Assembly: GCA_037178855.1 (NCBI GenBank)
Contig: JASJZC010000002.1
Span: 8,258,501-8,322,500, forward strand
Direction: 5' to 3'
DNA: 64,000 nucleotides
Origin: Oscheius sp. JU75
Lineage: Eukaryota > Nematoda > Chromadorea > Rhabditida > Rhabditidae
Below, in pieces: positions 12,501 to 21,500 of the stretch. The stretch's first letter is position 1, and each line of letters opens with the position of its first letter. The translations under genes and the position numbers were made by a program. The notes beneath the pieces were generated by a model. It saw nothing but the letters and a program-made list of their open reading frames with translations, searched no databases and had not been told where the DNA came from.

Positions 12501-15500
12501 CGATGTACGGAGCACACACACAAGCATCGATTCGGCCACATAAAATAGCCAGGAGATGTGGAACGTGGGAAAAAAGTTGTGAGCAGAGATTTTTAATAGG
12601 GGCGGGATTGGTTAACGTATTAGTCCAGGGAGGAAGAACATTATGATGGTGGGAAGGGAGCGTACAAACAAAAAAATTAGAGCAATTCGAAAGAGGGGGT
12701 GGCAAAAGTAATTTTGAGAAATTTAAAATCCTGTTACTTCGCTTGGTGGTAGAGAAATTATACTTGCTTGCGAGACAGAAAGGTTGAGAATTTCGTTAAT
12801 TCCTGGACGGTTTGTTGTTTTATTGGTTTCCGAGATAGTACGGGCGAGATGACTACCGAGAAAATTCGGGTGGGAACTTTTCTTGTTGCCGGCAGTATGA
12901 GGGTACAATCTTCTGTATACCGAGACTGTACGAGTGAGATTTCCGCCGACTGCCTAGACTATACGGTGGTGATAAATTATCGGTAGTCAAAACAGCACGG
13001 GAAAAATTGATGTAACTCTTGAAAGAGTACAGGCCTCTAGCTACGGTCAAGCTAATGAGATGGTACGTGTCAGAATTGTGGTAGCCTGACAGGTAATTGC
13101 GTTTACTGCTCTGGTTACCGAGAGAGTACTGGAAAAACTTTTGTGCTTACAATTAGACAGCACGGGGGGAAATTTCCTGTCTACTTGGAGTGTATGGATG
13201 AGCAACTATTCATAACCACAGACGAAAAATATTTTTTTGGCTCCCGAGACGAAACTAGCAACATTATTCAAGCAAGAAAAAAAGAACGCATCTACCAAAT
13301 TTTGGAACATCTAGATTTATGTCGGCGATAAAACGAGAGCAATGGCCTCTCAGAGCCGCAAGAGTCTCAAGAGTCTCTCTTTCGTTTTCAGAACAAAAAC
13401 AGCCGCATCATCATCGGGGAGAGAGAGTCCACCCGTCCGAGAACAAAAAGACCTGTGGCTCTGATTGCTTCCTCTCAGGCTCCCCAATGGCACAGCCTCG
13501 TTCGGGCGGAAAAATCAAAAAGAGACTCACCTGGCCAACAGGAATAGGCTTAGCTATGCCGAGACGGACACGACCCTGGGGAGCCGCTTTGAGCACGGCC
13601 ACGGCTCGTTCCAGACTGCTATTGCTCAGATCGTGGTTGTTGACAAAGAGCAGTCTGTCTCCGGGAACAATTCTTCCATCGGCTTGAGCTATTCCACCCG
13701 GGACGAGAGACTGAACAACGATGACAGTTTCTCCCGGATGACTAGGGTCTTGGTAGTCGACCACGGAGAAGCCCAGACCTCGAACGTCTTTGTCCAAATG
13801 AACGACTAGGGGGACACAGTTCCAGATTGCCAGCTGTTCCATTGGCTCGAGAGATCGGGATCGGAGACGTTTGGCTGCTTGTCGGAGTAGACTCTCCGTA
13901 CCGGCATCTTTGAGATTGATTTCGGATTTGGCCTGAAAGTTGTGGGTGTTGGAATGACAGCTATAAAAATTGTGCTGTGAGTTGGTTGGACAAAGAAAGT
14001 GCTTGAGATGGACAGACATTGAAGACTTTTCATTGGACAGCTTAGGCTGATGTGCCAAATAGGCATGAGACTGGAACATATGTTCACATACCCAGAAAAC
14101 AAAAGATACGACAGGAGGTTAGCAGTAGAAGTATACTGCACAGGAATCTAGATTGGCGGAGACACCTAACAGAATAAAGAAAATCCTAGATTGACAGGCT
14201 TTGGAAGAACTGGATACTGATAGGATAGAAATTTGACAAGGGTCACACATATTGGATCTAGCAGACATGATAAGCAGAAACGGACAATTAAAAACTGAAC
14301 AAGGCATAAGTCGACGAATACTTAACAGAAAGTTCTCACCTTGACCACCCGATCCTGACCACTAGCCAGCATTGGATAGGACAGTGGCAGTGAGGATTGC
14401 ATCGACGTCGGCTGGAACAAGTTGACATGTTGGGTTCTTCTAGCCACGATCAGAGTGACCGGCGCTCCAGAATTGACGGCTCTTGAGAGGGCTTGTCTCA
14501 CAGTTACGTGAGATTCACCGTACAGGGGAGAGTGATTGACCTGGGAATTGAAAGTTGGCCGGAAATTCAAAGAGTAGTACCTGTAGAAGCTCGTCGCCGG
14601 CTTGTAGAAGACCGGACTTGGCAGCTGGACCATCGGATCGGAGACCTTCGATGTAGTGGTGGGGACAGAGCTGGAGACCGTTTAAGACATCTACCGTACC
14701 TGGAAGATCATAGTTTAACATAGAACTTAAGCACTATCCTTGCCACCATAATTCAACTCTTCGAGAAAAATGCGATTAAGGCTATTCATAAAGTTCGGCG
14801 CATAAGGACGATGTTTTTACGAAATTAATGACTAACCTTCTAACGAAATACCCAATCCACCATCTCCAGAATCCTTTCTATCAGGCTTTAAGACTGCCGA
14901 AATAATTTCAACATCTTCACTGATCCGTTTCTTCCACTCGATGACCAAATCTGGATTTGAAGACTGCACATCAATGACCTGGGTATCCGTCTCCTAAGAA
15001 CGTGATAAATGCGAAAATAAATGGCTTAAACCTGTTCGTGTAGCATTTTTAGGCACTGCGCTTGAGCTGATTCGGGTGGGAAGCGTACGAGCTTGAGCCG
15101 TACAACGGGACCACTTTTGACCAGAGTGCGAACAGAGTCGGCGTGCGAGAGTCCCTCGAGGGAAATGTCGTTTACCTAGAAAAAAAGAGAAGATGTCTAC
15201 TTGAGAGAGTGCCAACCTCGACAATGAGATCATGGACGAGGATCTTTCCCGATCCAGACGCTGCAGATCGTGGAACTAGAGATTTGACGAAGACACCGCC
15301 GATTTCTTCTGAAAAACTTATTTGAAGTGTCGTGTGTTTTAAACCAAAAATAATAAAACATGCCTTCCCATAGAAAACGAAGATTGTATACCCGAATCTT
15401 TCATGCAGATTAAAAGAATCAGAGTGGATGAAAAATTAATTTAGAAAGTTTGCTTATCGTGCACAATTTTCGCGTTTTCCTATATTAACTTCTTGGAAAA

Positions 15501-18500
15501 ATATAATCTTGAGTAGGAAAAATAAAAAGGAGAAAAAAAAAATAAATGGAAGAGTAGGATTCTAAGCGAGCGATGGAAGAAATGCTGCAGCTGCTCGATT
15601 ACTGTAATAAATCGTGATGGGACCTTCAAGGCTAAAATCGGCGCCCAAAGTTTGGCGTGCTACAAAAAGCTGTATTGAGATTTCAAAGCTCAAGGGAAAA
15701 CAGAATTTGGAAAGTCGGCGAAACATAGAGAGGAGGTGGGCGACTGCATCAATGGTGACTGAGTGAAATCAAATTACGAGCGACGACGGAGAATCTTGTG
15801 CAGAGAGTGGGGGCCCAAGCCCAAAAGCCACCAGAAGGGGAGGGGGAAGAACTTAATCGAGCATATTAAACCAAGAAATCTAGATATAGAGTTAGTACCA
15901 AAGCAGCGATCCACGGGAGTGATAAAATTGACAGCTGAAAAGTGAGAAATCTCTACAGTCAAAAACTTTAACCGGGTATTCTCGACCAACCTTTCTTGTG
16001 GACATAGCCAGCCACAGTTATTCCCAAGCCCAGGGCTGGATCTCTCTCCAAGGTGACAAAAACGGTGTCGTAGGGCTTGTCCTGCCAGTTTTCCCGTAGA
16101 AAAACTGTCAGAGCCTAAAAAAAGTTAAAATGTTCACATTAATTCTTACCATTTCCTGCAGTGTTCGAAGGGATATCCTAGAAGTGGTTGGCGTTCTTGG
16201 ACCACCATTGCATGGGTCTTCGGGAACTGAGGCGCCTATATTTGAACCGTAATATTTCAACGATAGAAAAAAAATTATTATTGAAAAGACTAGTTAACGG
16301 TGTAGAATAATGTTTTATGCAAAAAGTGGTTAAGTTGAGTGGTACCAGTTTTCTTTAAGACATTGTCCGGTTACTAGGCATAAAATGTAGTAGCGCTCGT
16401 TGACTGGGTCTACTAAAGCATTAGGCAGTCGTTGTAATGGGAGCATATTTTTAAACCCAAAGATTAAATGGGTTAAAAACAAAAAAAAACGAGGTATCGT
16501 GTACCAAATTGTTACATTTTAATCTTGGATGGGCTGTGAGGATGGCATGTGTATGTGTGAGAAGGATCGAATTTCATGTGGGGAGAAAGAACGACGCTAG
16601 AACCTCGCGCAAACGCTGAAAAACATCTGTTGACGACATTTTGTCACAAAAAAGTGTTCGGAATTAGCCTAAGTTAGCGTGTGGACTCTCTCAGTGTGAG
16701 AGAAAAGGACAGGATGGGTAGGAGCCCAATCAGTGCGTCATGAATAATGTAGATCCCGACCCGGCGATCAATCTCGTTAAAATGCAAATCGTTTCTCCAA
16801 TAGGGCTACTTACCAGACTGTACCGAAGATTTCCTGTCGTGAGAAGTTCTCCTCTTCCCTGCACTATCGCCCGACCCGCTTGAAGAACTCGGACCCGCCT
16901 GCTCGTGACTGTTTACGTTGCTTGTTCGACGACTCTCTGAAATTACATTTTTTAAAATTATTTTCTTTGGAAAAGTTTCGAGGGGGGTGCGCACGAAGGA
17001 CAATAGAATATTTTGCCCGGATTCCTATGAAGAATGGCTTTCCACTTATTCCTCCTCTCACGTGCTCGTATATGTTCTATGACAAAGAACACTAGGCTTT
17101 TTTTCTGGAGCTGTCACAAAGGAGAGTCGATCATCTGGGGTTGGGAGAGCAGGAATTAACGCCGACCGCTTGAGTTGAGTAAAGAGTTAACGCGCAACCT
17201 AGTAGAAAGTTAAGGGAAGCCTTAAGATATCTTCACCTATGTCTAATGATCAACAGTATGGTGTGGATTGTTGTTTTGTACCGTGGGAATATTCATGGTG
17301 TGGTGATGAGCGCAGCTTCAAAAAAGGAAAAAAAATGCGAGCTTGCTTAAGTTCATTCCTTGCACGCGCCGTGGCGGTACGGGAGAGCCAGTATGACAGT
17401 TATAGCTGGCAAAAGTTTCTTAACCTTTTTAACCACCTTCATTAAATTTAGGAATGACCTACCCAATTTCTCCTGTTCCTCCAAAGCGTTCTCCTCGTCC
17501 TCTCTGGCCGTCTCGTGAAGACTCTGATGATCGCCTTCCTCCAAAATTGTGTCTTCCGGCGTCTTTGTTGTCGATGTGGAGGGCGGCGAGGACCTAGCAG
17601 CCCGCTGGACAAACTCTTCTAGAGTCTGAGAGTTCAGGGCAGATCGTGTCGCCATAGTCCAACAGTCTGTAAAAGGAGTTAGAAAGTTTTTGGAAGTGAG
17701 TCTTAGATAAACGGGACCGATGATTGGACGCAGACGAAGAGGGAGGGGGAGCCACAATGCAATTTGTCTAATTTTGAGTCCATAAGGGACTCAGAAGAGA
17801 GTGAGAGGAAACTACCGCCGAACTTTTCCCTCCCACACTCTCGAGTGAAATGTGAGCAGAAATCGAGACTGGCTGGTTGCAGGGTGTCTGGGAGGCGGGC
17901 AGGCAGACCATTGGGATTATGGGCCAATTAAATTACTATAATCACAGCATCATAAAGATTGATTCAAAAGGCACTTGGGAGTTGAAAACTGACCAGAAGT
18001 GTCGGGAGGACGATCGGCATAGTTGATGGGTCGACCGACGATCATCTCAACTATTGAGTCTTGTTGGCGAAGAATTGAGGCAACCTAAATAATTTTCAGG
18101 GGATGTTTTGATTAAATTAAGGTTCAAAAAATAAAAACTTAAAAAAAAATTATACCTGCTGGCTGCTCATCCCGTGCGCGCTCACATTCCCAATCTGTAG
18201 AATATGGTCCCCTGGTCGGAGTCTTTTGTCCTGGAAAAGCTGTGGATCATCTTCAGGCAAATTAAACAAGATCTCTTACCTTATCTGCTGGACTCCCTGG
18301 CAGGATTGTCTTGACCACCACACCCGTACTGGCTCCTCCGACGATGCCGAAGCCGAGGCCGGCACCCTCGGTGCTCAGCCGGATTACTTCAACCTGTGTC
18401 CAGTCGCCTGACAGCTGAAACGTATCTTTTTTAAAGGTTCAAAGAGAAATGATGATTTTAATCTCTTAGGCGCCTTCGGACAGAGAAAGCTGAGAGTACC

Positions 18501-21500
18501 ACTGGAATAATAGTGGCCCAGGATTAATGATCGGCACTCACGCAGCCAGAGAAGACGATCATTTTGCTCGCTTGCAGAGGGGTGCTGACATTCGACTCGA
18601 ATTGAATCAGACGCTCTGGAGCCCGCTAACTGGCCATTGTTGAGCTGACTTCCTTGAGCCGGTTCACACTTTTCAACTATTTCCCGCGCCAACATTTGTT
18701 TAAAAAATTTTAAGAGGAGGATAAAAATAGTCGCGTGCTATTGAGACTAGAGGGGTCGAGGAAATTGCTCATCAATTATTAAGGAAATTATTGCGTAAGG
18801 GCAGTGTACTTACAAGACAGAAAAGCATTTGTTCCAGACGCGCTGTTTCCAATCTTGGCGCGAAAATTTGTCGTAGCCTGGTAACAGGATGAGGAAATAT
18901 TAATAAGACCCAAATTTGCTTGTTCCTTTATGTCACTAGATGAAACTTATTTCAGATTGTATAAATGTCCAGGAAAAATTTTCTTGTTAGTTGTTTTACA
19001 AAGTTTTAGGGCTCTTTAACAAAACTGTCGCTCCCGACCTTTTGACCAGAGTCCCCGCCTCCAAGAGGAGGACCCTTTGACTCGTGTGCTCGCGTGTTCG
19101 TATGTAAGTGTGTGGCTTCCTCGCTGTAATCATGTACTACCTTCTATATCTCTCTATACCCCAACCAATAAACTAGTATTCGAACCATTAGTGAACGGTA
19201 ATATATATCGTAGGATAGACGCATACAGACTCTCAATTCACAATAGACTATCTTTTTATAATAGCCGTCTGCCCTACGAACAAAAACATTTAGACGAGGT
19301 GATACGCGTCGGGTGCAACCGACATGAGTCTGTGAATAACTTATCTATGTCAATTTTAGTATTTTTTCGACGTAGCGATGATTTTTAAAGTTGTGTAAGT
19401 TGATGCTCATCATATTTCTCTTTTAAAATAAAAGGTTTCCGATTATAGCGAGTGTGCAGCACCAGTCCACGCCTGAACTGCGCAGTGAGTTCAAATTGAC
19501 GGTAACGCTCGCTACAAATGCTACAAAAATTTTTCCGTTTGCTTCGCTTTCTCATGTTATTTATAAACGTTTCCGCCAATTTTTGATCTATACCAACTCA
19601 AATGTGAACAACAGCTGCACACTCGCTTTAAGATTTACTGCCCAAGGGGGACTGGTGTCACAGTCCAATTTTGAGCTTGGATAAATAATAAAATCCAAAA
19701 AGATTAGCCATGGGAAGATGACAAGCGTGACAAGGCGGATGAGAGCAAGAGTAAGAGCCAGTGACACTGAAATTTGAGACGGAACAGCTGCTTTGAGTCG
19801 AGGATTTGGGAGCCGTTTCCTCTCTTTTTACGGTGAACTCGAATGGCTCAGGATTGTAATCTGGCCTAATGGAACTGATCTTTTGGGAAGATTCTTTAGT
19901 CTTCAATTTTTAAAAAAGTGAAAATAGAGAGAAAAACCCACCACCATGGCTGCCGACTCGCGGACTGCGGCAAGTGCAATGCGACCGGACACGCCGTCCA
20001 AGTGTTGCGGCTGTGGACGGCGGAGGATCAGCTCCTTTCCTTCTGTTGTTCCTTTCTCGGCGACGCTGCCAGCTGCTGGCACATTGCTGTCGCTGCTCTC
20101 GACAAGGAGAGCACGAATGCGGTCGCCGATGCGGAGACGACCTGCGGTTCTGAAAAATAATTTTCTAACTTCAAGGTGAAGTCTTAGTTTCTGTAAAAAA
20201 ACATTTGGATAGCAAATAGCAATAACCAAGAGATTATATGTCCGGAGCATCTTAACAAGACAAGTGGTTCCCTTAAAACTCTCTTCTATTGCAAGCGCGC
20301 AAACTTCGGCTCGCGAGACATCTGCGCGGGAAAAGAAAAATGAGGAAAAATGATGATAACAGGAACTTCCTGTAATTTTTGTAATGTAACCGGAGCGCTA
20401 ACCGACTGAGTCATGCGGGCAAACCGCGCTGTATTTCTTAGAGGCAGATGAATGCTTTTAATGTATGTAACCATAGGGCTAGTGTACAGGCCCGTTTTAA
20501 AGCGAGTGTGCAACTACTGTCCAACTAGCAGTTACTACGGTTACAAAAGTTGGCGGGAATGCTCCGAATGCTGCAAAAATCATAATTTTTTGTGACTTTC
20601 ACCTCTTCTCATGTTACTAACAAGCGATAAATTTTTGAACTCGCTAGGCACCAGCTTAGTTCATACACCGTACCTGCACACTCGGTTTAAGGCTTAAAGT
20701 TTGGAAAGGCAATGGAAATGATAAAATCCAAAAGTTGCAGTACAGGTTAAACTGATTCCAATTTTTTAAGGAATAATTAGGCTCCGTTAAGATTTCATTG
20801 AGTAATAAGAAGGTTAAACGATGCGCTAAGAAAACCAGGAAAAACCGGAAAAAGTGACTGCTGTCAAATGAGAGAGTGTGATGATGATGCGCCGGTGACA
20901 GAGATCGAACGGATATTCCGCTTGGACTAATTCTAATAAACAAAATCTTTTTTTGGATTAATCTGCCCGTGATTCGTTGTTTGAGGGAAATCTATATAAG
21001 GATTGTTTACTTTGGTACATTAGCTGGAATTTTAAAAGCACTGCTCCAATGCTAAGAGGGTGGCCCGAAAAAAGATCTAACGACCTAGAATGTGGATCAG
21101 GCTGGGAGGAAAGTGAGTGAAAGCGAGAGCAGCGCCTAATTTGCTCGAAACGGACACTCTCAATCTGAATGAGGGGGCGCTACAATGAGGGTGCCGTTCC
21201 AATGGAAGACACACAACCAAGGGCCCATGAATACTTGATTGAATACGAGAAGGAACAAATGACGCCTGGTTCAAAGGCTGGAACTGTGGACAGAGACAGC
21301 GAGCAGAGAGACTGAGACAGAGACGTTTAGCGAGAGGATTAAGCCTGCTGAAAAAGTCCAAAAGCCAGAGAGAGAGAGAGTTTGACAAATCGCCGACTAT
21401 AATAGGCCGGTGTGGATGGATGGCGGAATGAAACCCGAGCCTCGGAACAACGAGCACGGCGGAGGTGGAGGAAAGGACTGCGAAAACATCAGGATATGCC

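Larger units (their letters stand above)
10241..13530 (-). other. 3.3-kb Patj intron without a supported gene
   Basis: No reading frame with family similarity or good coding structure was seen here. The contents are a repeat fragment at 11.33-11.66 kb related to one at 34.1-34.5 kb, and the degenerate GTACGGG-type tandem array at 12.83-13.18 kb. The rest is A/G-rich unique-looking sequence. Confidence 0.6.

Noticed and set aside
19750-19905. Extra Patj exon ([16 protein letters not shown]) between PDZ1 and PDZ2
   Set aside because: Phase 0 entry is possible, but the acceptor is poor and no donor gives a clean exit; exon 6 joins exon 8 without it.
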